DNA from: Nostoc sp. FACHB-280
GTDB taxonomy: Bacteria; Cyanobacteriota; Cyanobacteriia; Cyanobacteriales; Nostocaceae
DNA: 64,000 nt
NCBI RefSeq assembly: GCF_014697615.1
Contig: NZ_JACJSD010000035.1
Coordinates: 1-64,000, forward strand
Reading direction: 5' to 3'
Shown: positions 52,839 through 61,287 of the stretch, in pieces
Layout: each line of letters begins with the position of its first letter
How positions within the stretch are numbered: the stretch's first letter is position 1
Notes under the pieces: generated by a model
Seen by the model: the letters and a program-made list of their open reading frames with translations, nothing else
Told to the model about the DNA's origin: nothing
Database searches by the model: none
Translations under genes and position numbers: made by a program

Positions 52839-54050
52839 ATGGAACATATTTCTCAACTAGCGCCAAACATTAGAGAAAAAACATCATGTCCAGATATTTT
52901 AGTGATATCGCGTCTATTTTTGCCACAAGAGGCGGTAATTAGTGAATATATCTATAACCGTTGTGTGCAAGATCCAGAACGGATTATTGTGTTAGCGGCT
53001 AGTTGTGCGGGAGATAAAAAATTTGATGAGACGCAACAGTTCCCCGTCTATCGCTGGCCTAATTCTAAATATTTGCTTGGAGGATTTTGGGGAAATGTTT
53101 TCCAGTCTTGGATGAATTTAGTTAGTTCATTTGTATTAGCAATTAAGCTTTATTTTCGCTATCACTATCGTTATATAGAATGGGGACACAGTTACGAGTT
53201 TCCCTCACTATTATTATTGAGCTATCTATTACCTATTCGTTTTTTTATTTATCTACACGGTTATGATATTCGCTCTGTATTAGGCAATCCCTTGTGGCGA
53301 TCGCTCTTTAAGTTAACATTATCCCGCGCCACGGGCATTGTTTGTAACAGCGCCTTTACAAGAGATTACCTCAGAAACACATTCCGGTTGCAAACTCCTA
53401 CCCATGTCATTCATCCCATAGTTAGACCAGAAAAATTTAGTATCGGGACAAACCAAAGTCATCTTGATAATTTACGGCTTAAGATACGCCAAAGCTACAA
53501 CATTCCCGAAACCGCAATTGTCATCCTTTCAGTCGGAAGACTAGTAAAACAGAAAAGTTTTGAACAAGTGATTGAAAATCTCCCCTTACTGTTGACTATT
53601 GGGATAGATGTTCACTATGTAATTTGTGGTCAAGGTGCTTGTGAGTCAGAATTGAAAAAGATCGCACAACGCTTGCGGGTAGACCAACGGGTACACTTTG
53701 CTGGTCACGTACCTGAAAGCGAGTTAGCAGGTTACTATGGAGCTTGTGATATCTTTGCGATGCTGACAGTGAATGATAGCAAAGCAAAATTTATTGATGG
53801 TTTTGGGGTGACATATCTAGAAGCAAGTTACTTTGGTAAGCCTATAATTGCTTCTCGTTTAGGTTCTGTGATTGAGGTAGTGAGTCACGAAGAAAATGGT
53901 ATTTTAGTTAACCCAAAATCTGGCTATGAAGTTTTTCAAGCCTTTAAACGCTTGTGTCAAGACCAGCAATTGCGCGAACAACTCGGTCGCAAAGGTAAAG
54001 AATTAGCGAGGCGCAAAACTCTTCACCGGATGCTTTATCAAGAAAATTAA
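52839..54050 (+). CDS. Glycosyltransferase family 4 protein
   Basis: A 403-residue GT-B glycosyltransferase. The N-terminal domain has DILVISRLFLPQEAVISEYIYNR, in place of the glycine-rich loop, and FFIYLHGYDIRSVLG. The C-terminal sugar-nucleotide domain has VILSVGRLVKQKSFEQVI, RVHFAGHVPESELAGYYGACDIFAML and the E-x7-E segment GFGVTYLEASYFGKPIIASRLG. The Lys of VGRLVKQK and the EASYFGKPIIA region are intact. Likely role: building an exopolysaccharide or cell-envelope glycan; the product is unknown. Its stop shares bases with the thiS stop. Confidence 0.9.
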   Translation: MEHISQLAPNIREKTSCPDILVISRLFLPQEAVISEYIYNRCVQDPERIIVLAASCAGDKKFDETQQFPVYRWPNSKYLLGGFWGNVFQSWMNLVSSFVLAIKLYFRYHYRYIEWGHSYEFPSLLLLSYLLPIRFFIYLHGYDIRSVLGNPLWRSLFKLTLSRATGIVCNSAFTRDYLRNTFRLQTPTHVIHPIVRPEKFSIGTNQSHLDNLRLKIRQSYNIPETAIVILSVGRLVKQKSFEQVIENLPLLLTIGIDVHYVICGQGACESELKKIAQRLRVDQRVHFAGHVPESELAGYYGACDIFAMLTVNDSKAKFIDGFGVTYLEASYFGKPIIASRLGSVIEVVSHEENGILVNPKSGYEVFQAFKRLCQDQQLREQLGRKGKELARRKTLHRMLYQEN

Positions 54051-54259
54051 CCACCGCCAACAATAGTTACAACTTCCAAGCGATCGCCTGGTTGTACAAT
54101 CGTTTGAGGCCAAAATTGGCGATGCAAAATTTCCCCGTTATACTCCACCGCCACTAAACGCGGATTGAAACCCAATTGTTGTAGTAAATCGGGTAACAAC
54201 GATGGAGATGAACAACTGCGAGTTTCTCCATTTACCTGAAGGGTAATTTGCTCGGACAT
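54047..54259 (-). CDS. thiS: ThiS, sulphur carrier for thiazole synthesis
   Basis: A ubiquitin-fold protein of 70 residues from the ATG at 54259 (MSEQITLQVNGETRSC), ending in the di-glycine tail VTIVGGG that is thiocarboxylated. LVAVEYNGEILHR and QPGDRLEVVTIVGGG are typical. A start at 54274 adds 5 residues. It follows thiE by 70 bp on the same strand, a normal thiamine gene pair. The stop codon overlaps that of the convergent glycosyltransferase in the palindrome TTAA. Confidence 0.92.
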   Translation of the reverse strand: MSEQITLQVNGETRSCSSPSLLPDLLQQLGFNPRLVAVEYNGEILHRQFWPQTIVQPGDRLEVVTIVGGG

Positions 54260-54275
54260 AACTGTTTTGAACAAG

Positions 54276-54328
54276 GGGCTAGAGGTTAGGGGCTAGGGGT
54301 TAGTTTTATATTTACTTAGCACTCAGCA
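54276..54328. repeat. Heptad repeats between thiE and thiS
   Basis: GGGGCTAGAGGTTAGGGGCTAGGGGTTAG followed by CACTCAGCACTCAATTC, in the intergenic space of the thiamine pair. Confidence 0.7.
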
Positions 54329-54329
54329 C

Positions 54330-55400
54330 TCAATTCTGAATGATTTCTGGTTGTGGTCGGACGCGATTTAATTGAGACAGCAAGTATTGAGTGACTAAAG
54401 TTGGCTGTTCGGCTTGCATAAGCGATCGCACTACTGCTACCCTTTCTGCACCAGCATCAATGACATCATTGATATTATTGGCATCAATGCCGCCAATGGC
54501 AAACCAAGGGATAGGGCTATTTTGGGCGGCGTAGCGGACATATTCTAAGCCGGCTGCGGCTTTACCTGCTTTGGTGGGAGTTTCGTAAATGGGGCCGACA
54601 CCGATATAATCTGCGCCTTCGTTAATCGCCCTGTGCATTTCTTCCGAATTAGTAGTAGAACGACCAATGATGCGCTGTGGCCCCAATAATTGACGCGCCA
54701 AAGCAATGGGCATATCTTGTTGTCCCAGATGTACACCATCAGCATCTACAGCTAAGGCTAAATCGACGCGATCGTTCATAATCAACAAAGCGCCATAAGC
54801 ATGACATAGCTGCCTAAGTATAGTTGCTTGTTCCAACCGCACAGTATCATCGGAATTTTTATCGCGGTACTGGACTAAAGTCAATCCGCCTTTGAGTGCA
54901 GATTCTACCGTGGCGAATAAATTGTCTGATGGCGATGTGACTAAATATAAATGCGATCGCCACAATAACTGATGGCGTTGATAACCCATCAAACTACTTT
55001 CTAGGGTATAAACCCGATAACGCATTTGCTTAAAAGCTTTGCCCATATTGGGGCTATATAGCTTGCCATATTCTTCCAACACCCGCAATGCTTCTTGAAC
55101 ACGGCAAAAGTTAGCTTGCAACAGCGACTTAATACTAGCGCGTTGTTCTTCTTGGGGATGAGATAAATCAGTGCCGATATCACCTACTGTATCTCGTGCT
55201 GCCCGTATTTCTGCTGTATGCCACTTTGCTAACTCTTGTCGCAGGTATTTACATTCTCCTGCTAACTGAGCATTATTCAACCCAAAACGACACCACTCCT
55301 CGATGATGCGTAAACCTTCACGAGTGCGGTCTAAATTAGCATCTAATATGCGGTAAACAATTTGCTGTATTTGCTCTTGTTGGCTATACGGCTCGACCAT
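54330..55400 (-). CDS. thiE: Thiamine-phosphate synthase ThiE with an N-terminal extension
   Basis: A 356-residue protein from the ATG at 55400 (GGAG 8 nt upstream); an upstream ATG at 55445 adds 15 residues. The C-terminal ~210 residues are ThiE: SHLYLVTSPSDN, LVQYRDKNSDD, LIMNDRVDLALAVDADGVHLGQQDMP, GRSTTNSEEMHRAINEGADYIGVGPIYETPTK, AIGGIDANN. This couples the thiazole and pyrimidine phosphates. The N-terminal ~130-residue helical domain (ANLDRTREGLRIIEEWCRFGL...) is typical of cyanobacterial ThiE and of unknown role. Followed by thiS. Confidence 0.93.
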   Translation of the reverse strand: MVEPYSQQEQIQQIVYRILDANLDRTREGLRIIEEWCRFGLNNAQLAGECKYLRQELAKWHTAEIRAARDTVGDIGTDLSHPQEEQRASIKSLLQANFCRVQEALRVLEEYGKLYSPNMGKAFKQMRYRVYTLESSLMGYQRHQLLWRSHLYLVTSPSDNLFATVESALKGGLTLVQYRDKNSDDTVRLEQATILRQLCHAYGALLIMNDRVDLALAVDADGVHLGQQDMPIALARQLLGPQRIIGRSTTNSEEMHRAINEGADYIGVGPIYETPTKAGKAAAGLEYVRYAAQNSPIPWFAIGGIDANNINDVIDAGAERVAVVRSLMQAEQPTLVTQYLLSQLNRVRPQPEIIQN

Positions 55401-55493
55401 TACCACAACTCCATTAGTGCTTTCATAATAGTCAGCCTCTTTCATATATGCAATGTTTTTAGCATCATTAATTTACTAAGCAAAAGGTATTAA

Positions 55494-55606
55494 GAAGCAA
55501 AAAGTCTGAAGTGTGAAGTCTGAAGTCTGAAATTTTCTCCTTTGGGTGGCTGCCCCAAGGGTAGGATAATTTCATCTTTCAGCCTTGACCTTTCATCTTT
55601 GACATT
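55494..55606. repeat. Heptad repeats upstream of the DUF1565 gene
   Basis: GTCTGAAGTGTGAAGTCTGAAGTC heptads, a GGGTGGCTGCCCCAAGGGT hairpin, then CATCTTTCAGCC/CCTTTCATCTTTGAC repeats. Confidence 0.7.
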
Positions 55607-55727
55607 TCCTTCATTAATTACTTTGTCTTTAAAATAGCCAATAGGTCAATATTGTGGGTAACATTATCGACATATTACTGTCTAAGGGTATAAGACTTTA
55701 TTGTTATTTCTTAGGAGTATGGTAAAA

Positions 55728-57554
55728 ATGGTTTCCCCCAATGTATCAGGTCAACATTATAGGCTGGCGCTCAAGCTGATAACCCTTGATCAACTGCATC
55801 CATCTTTAAATTTAGCTATACCGATAGCTTTTGGTTACTCGCTTTTGCTGTATATGTTTGGTATGGGAGTGGCAAGTTTAACTTTGCTGGCAATCAACAG
55901 TAGTGCTGTTGCTCAGATGCCATCTGTACCAAATAGAATGCCCCTGGGTGAAAGACCAATTTCTCAGGTTAATGTACTGTTTGTCAACCCAAGTATCGGG
56001 GATGACACGACAGGTAATGGTAGCGATCGCACACCGTTAAAAACTATTACTCAAGCTTTGCGTGTTGCTCAAGGTAAGACAGTAATTATGCTGGCTCCAG
56101 GTAATTACAGTGAAGAAACTGGGGAAATGTTTCCTTTAATACTACGACCGGGGATTTCCATTCAAGGTGATGCAGCTAACAAAGGTAGTGGAATTACAAT
56201 TCAAGGTGGTGGCTTGTATCTCAGTCGCAGTTATGGCGGACAAAATGTCACGATTGTGGGGGCAAATCAAGCTGAATTAACAGGGGTGAGTGTAACTAAT
56301 TCTAATCCTCGTGGTTATGGTTTGTGGATTGAATCAAGTAACCCTGTAGTGTCTGAAAATACATTTATCGGCAGTACTCAAGATGGTGTAGCGGTGAGTG
56401 GTAATGGCGCACCGACAATTAGTAAAAATTATTTTTATCGAAATGGAGCTAATGGTATTACCCTGAGTGGTAGTTCTCAGGCAAAAGTGCAAGAAAATAT
56501 TTTTCAAGAAACTGGTTATGGCGTAAATATTACCCAAAATGCCGCGCCTGTGGTTATGGGTAATCAAATACAAAACAATCGTTCGGGAATTTTAGTCCAA
56601 GGCAAGGCGCGTCCCATTGTCCGCAATAATGTGATTGCCGATAGTCAAGAAGATGGTTTAGTGGCGATCGCCCAAGCTATGCCAGACTTAGGTAATACTA
56701 CAGAAGCTGGTGGTAACGAATTTCGGAATAATACTCGCTATGATATTAATGCTAGTGCAGTCAAAGAAGCGATCGCTGCCACAGGCAATACTTTAACTAG
56801 CAACAAAATTACAGGTAAAATTGATCTGAATGCTCCAGCTACGGCTGTTGTAGATAACCCCCAACCAACCACGCCAAACACAGTTATCTCAGCCATTCCC
56901 AGCAATCCAGAAATTACTGTTTCTACTCCTAAAGCTCCACCCACACCTAATCCAGTCGCCACATTACCTACCAAACCCATCAAACCCAAATCGCCCCAAC
57001 AAAAACTTACTCCTCCCCCTGGTGGCTTCCCAGTTCCCAGCAGCTTGGTAGGAACCCAACCAGCAACAAACATCCCACCAGTTTCTACAGCCAAACCAGT
57101 ACCACAACCAACATCCTCACAGTTCAATTACGTGCAGATTGACACGAACACCATTGAATTTGCTGCTCCCGATTCTGTCATCCAACCAACCCCAATCCCC
57201 AATACAACAATTTCTCCAGGTAGCGCAGCCCTGTTACCCGTTCCTGATGGTAATGTTCCCCTGGGGAATACTAGCAATCTGCGAAAAGTCCCACTTCCCC
57301 AAACTAATACAAATACATACACTCAAAGTTATTTACCGCCTACAAGTAACACACGTTACCGCGTCATCGTTGAAGTAGCCAACGAACAAGAACAGGAGCT
57401 AGTAAAATTTGTAGCCCCAGGTGCATTTTCTACCATCTGGAACGGGCGTAGGGTGATGCAAGCAGGCGTATTTAGTAATCGTTCTAACGCTGATGAAATG
57501 TTAAAAAATCTCACCAATAACGGCTTACGAACTATTATTGAACCTTTGAATTAA
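55728..57554 (+). CDS. Exported DUF1565/beta-helix protein with SPOR-like C-terminus
   Basis: About 608 residues from the ATG at 55728 (AGGAG 10 nt upstream). A membrane or signal segment (LLLYMFGMGVASLTLLAIN) precedes DUF1565 (NVLFVNPSIGDDTTGNGSDRTPLKTITQALRVA...). A right-handed beta-helix follows (repeats of the NxFxGSxxDGVxVSGNGAPTISKN type, ~180-360), then a long Pro/Thr linker (~385-540) and a C-terminal SPOR-like domain (YRVIVEVANEQEQELVKFV...MQAGVFSNRSNADEMLKNLTNNG). It is probably a surface or periplasmic protein that binds polysaccharide or peptidoglycan; no catalytic site is evident. Confidence 0.82.
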   Translation: MVSPNVSGQHYRLALKLITLDQLHPSLNLAIPIAFGYSLLLYMFGMGVASLTLLAINSSAVAQMPSVPNRMPLGERPISQVNVLFVNPSIGDDTTGNGSDRTPLKTITQALRVAQGKTVIMLAPGNYSEETGEMFPLILRPGISIQGDAANKGSGITIQGGGLYLSRSYGGQNVTIVGANQAELTGVSVTNSNPRGYGLWIESSNPVVSENTFIGSTQDGVAVSGNGAPTISKNYFYRNGANGITLSGSSQAKVQENIFQETGYGVNITQNAAPVVMGNQIQNNRSGILVQGKARPIVRNNVIADSQEDGLVAIAQAMPDLGNTTEAGGNEFRNNTRYDINASAVKEAIAATGNTLTSNKITGKIDLNAPATAVVDNPQPTTPNTVISAIPSNPEITVSTPKAPPTPNPVATLPTKPIKPKSPQQKLTPPPGGFPVPSSLVGTQPATNIPPVSTAKPVPQPTSSQFNYVQIDTNTIEFAAPDSVIQPTPIPNTTISPGSAALLPVPDGNVPLGNTSNLRKVPLPQTNTNTYTQSYLPPTSNTRYRVIVEVANEQEQELVKFVAPGAFSTIWNGRRVMQAGVFSNRSNADEMLKNLTNNGLRTIIEPLN

Positions 57555-57557
57555 ATC

Positions 57558-57587
57558 ATTAGGGGTGAATGGTTTTTCGCCCCTAAT
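57558..57587. terminator. Hairpin after the DUF1565 gene
   Basis: ATTAGGGGTGAA pairs with TTCGCCCCTAAT (one G-U pair), loop TGGTTT. It has no U-run on either side, so it may terminate weakly or only protect the 3' end. Confidence 0.5.
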
Positions 57588-57619
57588 TATGTAAAAAAAC
57601 ATCAGTTTTAAAAGCTCTA

Positions 57620-57782
57620 TAGCAATCCTATCTGAGTTGTGAAAAAGTATTTTTTTAACGTAGACGCGAAGCGGCTTCCCGTTCGCGTAGCGTCTCCCTT
57701 TGGGAGAAGGGTACCGCAAAGGACGCAAAGGACACAAAGAAGGAAAAGAAAGAGAATTTCACAAATGATTTAGGATTGCCAT
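57620..57782. mobile_element. 163-bp composite MITE-like element
   Basis: Ends ATAGCAATCCTATCTGAGTTGTGAA and TTCACAAATGATTTAGGATTGCCAT. Its interior contains the GCGTAGCGTCTCCCTTTGGG and CGCAAAGGACGCAAAGG repeats, so repeats lie inside repeats. It truncates the adjacent minus-strand gene at 57783. Confidence 0.7.
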
Positions 57783-57977
57783 AAGATCCCTTGATGTTGA
57801 TTTTAGCTGCAATTCCAAGCGAGGCGCACGGATGCGTCCCATAATACCTGTAGCTGCGATGCCCCAGTCTACGCTGTCATCGTCTACGGCTGGTTTATAA
57901 AGAGAATAACCAGCAACACTGGTGATAGCTTGAAGATATGCGTTGCTAAATTGTTCTTTCTGTTGATTAATGTCCAC
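57759..57977 (-). pseudogene. DUF4365-like gene truncated by a MITE-like element
   Basis: A 72-residue frame (GTG start at 57977) whose residues 1-65 read like the N-terminus of DUF4365 proteins: EQFSNAYLQAITSVAGYSLYKPAVDDDSVDWGIA and RAPRLELQLKSTSRD. These proteins are normally about 130-200 residues. The last residues, MAILNHL plus the TGA stop, are encoded by the end of the MITE-like element (57759-57782), and no continuation was found on its far side. A broken gene. Confidence 0.75.
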
Positions 57978-57991
57978 TACTCAGCACTTTA

Positions 57992-59440
57992 CTATAGTTT
58001 CAGCTTTAATTGCAGTTCATCTTTAATGCGGTTGAGAATTGAGGCTTCATCTAGATTCGCGAGAATTTTGCTGATGACTGCTTTTGGCCCTTCTGGCCCC
58101 CAAGTTGCACCATTGGCTAAATAAGCTTTCGTGACTTGGCCAATACCGTAAGAAGAGACACCAGCTACCCCTGCTTGGGTGAGTGCAACGGTGACATAAG
58201 GTGCTAAGGTAACACCTGCTGTAGCTGGTGCAGAGATACCCAGTAAAGTTTTCAAACCACTTAAGCCCAAGTTGGCTAATAATTCACTCACACCAATACC
58301 GCCCATACTCAAGGCTATTCTTTGCAATAGTTTCACCGCACCAGCTTCAGTCATGGGGATGGCGTAGAGTTTCGATAAACCTAAAATCAAAGCAATATCA
58401 ATAGCTATACTACTCAGTATATCTACGACTGTCACCGGATTGAGGGCGATCGCTAGGGCTTTAGCCATCACCGCTTTCCAAATCAATTGATTGGCGTTCT
58501 GTTCTCGAATTAAGAGTTTGCGTTGTACCAGTTGCTCATTGACAGTGTCAGCATACAACATCGAGTTCAGCGCCACTAAGGCTTTACCCTCACGTTGTAA
58601 AATCTCTAATATCTTCAGCTTTAATTCTTCAACTTGGGCGTTTCCGGGACGCAACTGCAAACCCCGACTACCATCAGAGCGAACTACCGCCGTTTTCACC
58701 AATGGAGAGGCGGCTGACATAACAATTTCTAAAGGCGTGAGTAATTCCTTTACCCGTTCATCTCGAATTTTCTCATAAATTGCCAAGCGATCGGCGGCGG
58801 GATATTGGTCAACTTTGTTAAACACCAAAATGATCGGTTTTCCTGCTTCTCGCAATTGGGAAAGGGCTTGGTGTTCTATCTTAGTCATGTCTCCCGAAAT
58901 CACAAACAAAATCAAATCAGCTTGTTTGGCGATTTGTTCTGCTAAGGCGGCGCGAGTGTCACCATCAACTTCATCTAACCCAGGGGTATCAATCAGTTCT
59001 ACCTGAGATTGACCAACACTCGGTAAAGTCACACGCAAAGCTCGTTCGTTTGAGCCAATAATTTCTTCGTGAATACTCCAATTAACCCGTTGTGCAGCAC
59101 GAGTTACACCATGCAAAGGGCCTGTTTCAAATACTGGTTGTCCTACCAAAGCATTCAACAGAGATGATTTACCCCGTCCTACCATCCCAAAAGCAGCAAT
59201 CTGCACAACCATCCGGTCTAACTTGGCCAGCATAGTTTCTAAATCAGCCAGTTCGGTTTCTAACCCTGCCTTTTCTTGTGGTGTCAGGTCAAGATTAGCT
59301 ACCAAGTTTCGCAGTGCTGTTTGGGCTTGTTTATAATTCAGTTCCGCTTGAATATCTTCAAAGCTAAAAATAGCACTATCTAGTTCTTCCTCCCAATTAG
59401 GCGAGTTACTTTGGTCTGGTTCTGGCAATTTAGAAGGCAT
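57992..59440 (-). CDS. Dynamin-like/Era-like membrane GTPase (DUF697 type)
   Basis: A 482-residue GTPase. A helical N-terminus (~1-80) is followed by the G domain: G1 GMVGRGKSS (~84-92), G3 DTPGLDE, G4 NKVD (~209). The C-terminal ~190 residues carry hydrophobic helices (MAKALAIALNPVTVVDILSSIAIDIALILGLSKL, GVTLAPYVTVALTQAGVAGVSSYGIG) of the DUF697 type that associate with membranes. Likely role: membrane remodelling or a switch at the membrane. Single gene, with the PD-(D/E)XK-like gene upstream on the same strand. Confidence 0.85.
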   Translation of the reverse strand: MPSKLPEPDQSNSPNWEEELDSAIFSFEDIQAELNYKQAQTALRNLVANLDLTPQEKAGLETELADLETMLAKLDRMVVQIAAFGMVGRGKSSLLNALVGQPVFETGPLHGVTRAAQRVNWSIHEEIIGSNERALRVTLPSVGQSQVELIDTPGLDEVDGDTRAALAEQIAKQADLILFVISGDMTKIEHQALSQLREAGKPIILVFNKVDQYPAADRLAIYEKIRDERVKELLTPLEIVMSAASPLVKTAVVRSDGSRGLQLRPGNAQVEELKLKILEILQREGKALVALNSMLYADTVNEQLVQRKLLIREQNANQLIWKAVMAKALAIALNPVTVVDILSSIAIDIALILGLSKLYAIPMTEAGAVKLLQRIALSMGGIGVSELLANLGLSGLKTLLGISAPATAGVTLAPYVTVALTQAGVAGVSSYGIGQVTKAYLANGATWGPEGPKAVISKILANLDEASILNRIKDELQLKLKL

Positions 59441-59518
59441 GTTAACCGGAGATTTTTGATTTACCTCATTTTTATCCTAGTTATTTTTTACAGGATATGG
59501 GGCGATAAAATTCAGTGT

Positions 59519-60121
59519 TCAGCCTGTCTTCACCATCCACACCAGAAAACTCAAGATTGTTTCCACTGGAGGCAGAGGATAATCACTAAAGTCAATGGTG
59601 ACTGTTTGCCCTTCTAGTTTGAGAAATCGCCATTGTGTTCCACTGCTGACAGTACCGTAAATTGTTGCGATAGGCTGTCCTTTGGCTTCATTGAATCTTT
59701 GTGCAGCCACCATTTCAGCAATACACTGTCCGAGTCCTGATTTTAAATCTGATTTTTTCGCTTCAACAATTACAATTGCGGGTGCTTCCACTGTTAACTG
59801 TTCAGACGAACGACTAATGAGGAAGTCGCAGACACCGTTAAGTCCAATACTTGCATCAACGTTAAACTCTTCCCCCGAAAACACACTGATGGACGAATGG
59901 AGAATGCGGCGTACTTCCAACAGCACAGGATTGATAATTACCTCAGAACGGGCTTTTTCTGTGTCAACTGCAATTGCCCAAGGCAAATCTTCTAAAATAG
60001 CTTGCAGTCTGGAACTGGGATGTACAGGTTCGATATTTTCGGGAAAAAACCGTACTCCCTCTACAATCATCAGGCGAAAATCTTGTTTCAACCTGTCAAT
60101 AGTAAATTGACTATAAGGCAT
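59519..60121 (-). CDS. PD-(D/E)XK-like protein of unknown function
   Basis: A 200-residue protein. GVCDFLISRSS followed by APAIVIVEAKKSDLKSGLGQCIAEMVAA matches the D...E-x-K core of the PD-(D/E)XK nuclease fold (Asp of VCDF, Glu/Lys of VEAKK). Proteins like this are common in cyanobacteria and often serve no known restriction role. A substrate cannot be stated. It lies 78 bp upstream of the GTPase gene. Confidence 0.65.
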   Translation of the reverse strand: MPYSQFTIDRLKQDFRLMIVEGVRFFPENIEPVHPSSRLQAILEDLPWAIAVDTEKARSEVIINPVLLEVRRILHSSISVFSGEEFNVDASIGLNGVCDFLISRSSEQLTVEAPAIVIVEAKKSDLKSGLGQCIAEMVAAQRFNEAKGQPIATIYGTVSSGTQWRFLKLEGQTVTIDFSDYPLPPVETILSFLVWMVKTG

Positions 60122-60259
60122 AAGCTATTTGGCGTTTAAACTGCACATTCTTTAGTTGGGACTGTCATTAGTTATTTAGTCATTTGTCATTTGTATTGAC
60201 CAAAGAACAAATAAGCAATGACAAACTTTTTAGATATTAAGGTCTTATTCTTGATGAGT

Positions 60260-60467
60260 TTCTTATGTAGCAATTCTATGTCATCTTTTACCAGCGTATC
60301 GGGTGATCCGAAAAAGTAGTAGAGTGAAGAGTGCATCTATTAGCGTTAGGAATTTGACTACAGCTTCTTATGTAGCAATTCTATGTCATCTTTTACCAGC
60401 GTATCGGGTGATCCGAAAAAGTAGTAGAGTGAAGAGTGCATCTATTAGCGTTAGGAATTTGACTACA
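60260..60467 (+). repeat. 105-bp tandem duplication upstream of tpiA
   Basis: Copy 1 covers 60260-60362 and copy 2 60365-60467; over 103 bp I see no difference. The period of 105 is a multiple of three, so the reading frame in front of tpiA is unchanged. Each copy includes GTGATCCG, a potential start codon, and AGGAATTTG. Confidence 0.95.
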
Positions 60468-60473
60468 TCACCT

Positions 60474-61199
60474 GTGCGGAAAATTGTTATTGCCGGTAAC
60501 TGGAAAATGTTTAAAACCCAGGCAGAGACTCAAGATTTCTTGCGAGGGTTTCTGCCTCATTTAGACAACACGCCCGAAGAGCGAGAAATATTATTGTGTC
60601 CTCCGTTCACCGATTTAAGCATTTTGTCTCAAAGTTTGCATGGTAGCCGTGTACAACTTGGAGCGCAAAATGTTCATTGGGAAGACTCTGGAGCTTATAC
60701 TGGTGAAATTGCCGCTCCGATGCTGACAGAAATTGGTGTCCGTTATGTAATTGTCGGTCATAGCGAACGACGGCAATATTTTGGTGAAACGGATGAGACA
60801 GTTAATCTACGTCTGAAAGCTGCTCAAAAACACGGTTTAACCCCAGTTTTATGTGTAGGGGAAACAAAACAACAACGCGATTTAGGGCAAACTGAATCAC
60901 TAATTACTACTCAGCTAGAAAACGGCCTAGTGAATGTAGATCAAGATAATTTAGTGATTGCTTATGAACCCATTTGGGCAATTGGGACTGGTGACACCTG
61001 TGAAGCTACAGAAGCTAACCGAGTTATTCGCTTAATTCGCAGTCAGTTAAAGAACCCCAATGTTCCAATTCAATATGGTGGCTCAGTCAAGCCAAATAAT
61101 ATTGATGAGATTATGGCTCAACCAGAAATTGACGGCGTGCTTGTGGGAGGAGCCAGTCTGGAACCTGAAAGTTTTGCCCGGATTGTCAACTATCAATAG
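60474..61199 (+). CDS. tpiA: Triosephosphate isomerase
   Basis: A 241-residue TIM, the normal length, starting at GTG 60474 ([16 protein letters not shown]). Active-site residues: Lys in NWKM, His in [17 protein letters not shown], Glu in [12 protein letters not shown]; phosphate loop [10 protein letters not shown] and GGASLEP. It interconverts dihydroxyacetone phosphate and glyceraldehyde 3-phosphate in glycolysis and the Calvin cycle. The frame is open for 57 more codons upstream, through the 105-bp duplication, but the extension is not conserved in TIMs. No ribosome-binding site is clear. folP follows 88 bp downstream. Confidence 0.95.
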   Translation: MRKIVIAGNWKMFKTQAETQDFLRGFLPHLDNTPEEREILLCPPFTDLSILSQSLHGSRVQLGAQNVHWEDSGAYTGEIAAPMLTEIGVRYVIVGHSERRQYFGETDETVNLRLKAAQKHGLTPVLCVGETKQQRDLGQTESLITTQLENGLVNVDQDNLVIAYEPIWAIGTGDTCEATEANRVIRLIRSQLKNPNVPIQYGGSVKPNNIDEIMAQPEIDGVLVGGASLEPESFARIVNYQ

Positions 61200-61287
61200 T
61201 CTCATGTGCAACGCCTTTTCCCTGGCAGCGCCAGGGAATGGGTTTAACTCAGTTAAAAGTTAAAAGAATCAGACTTTATCGCTTTGT

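Noticed and set aside
60303-60473. 57-codon N-terminal extension of tpiA
   Set aside because: Triosephosphate isomerases begin at the [12 protein letters not shown] segment; the extension exists only through the tandem duplication. Kept as a finding, not used for the gene start.
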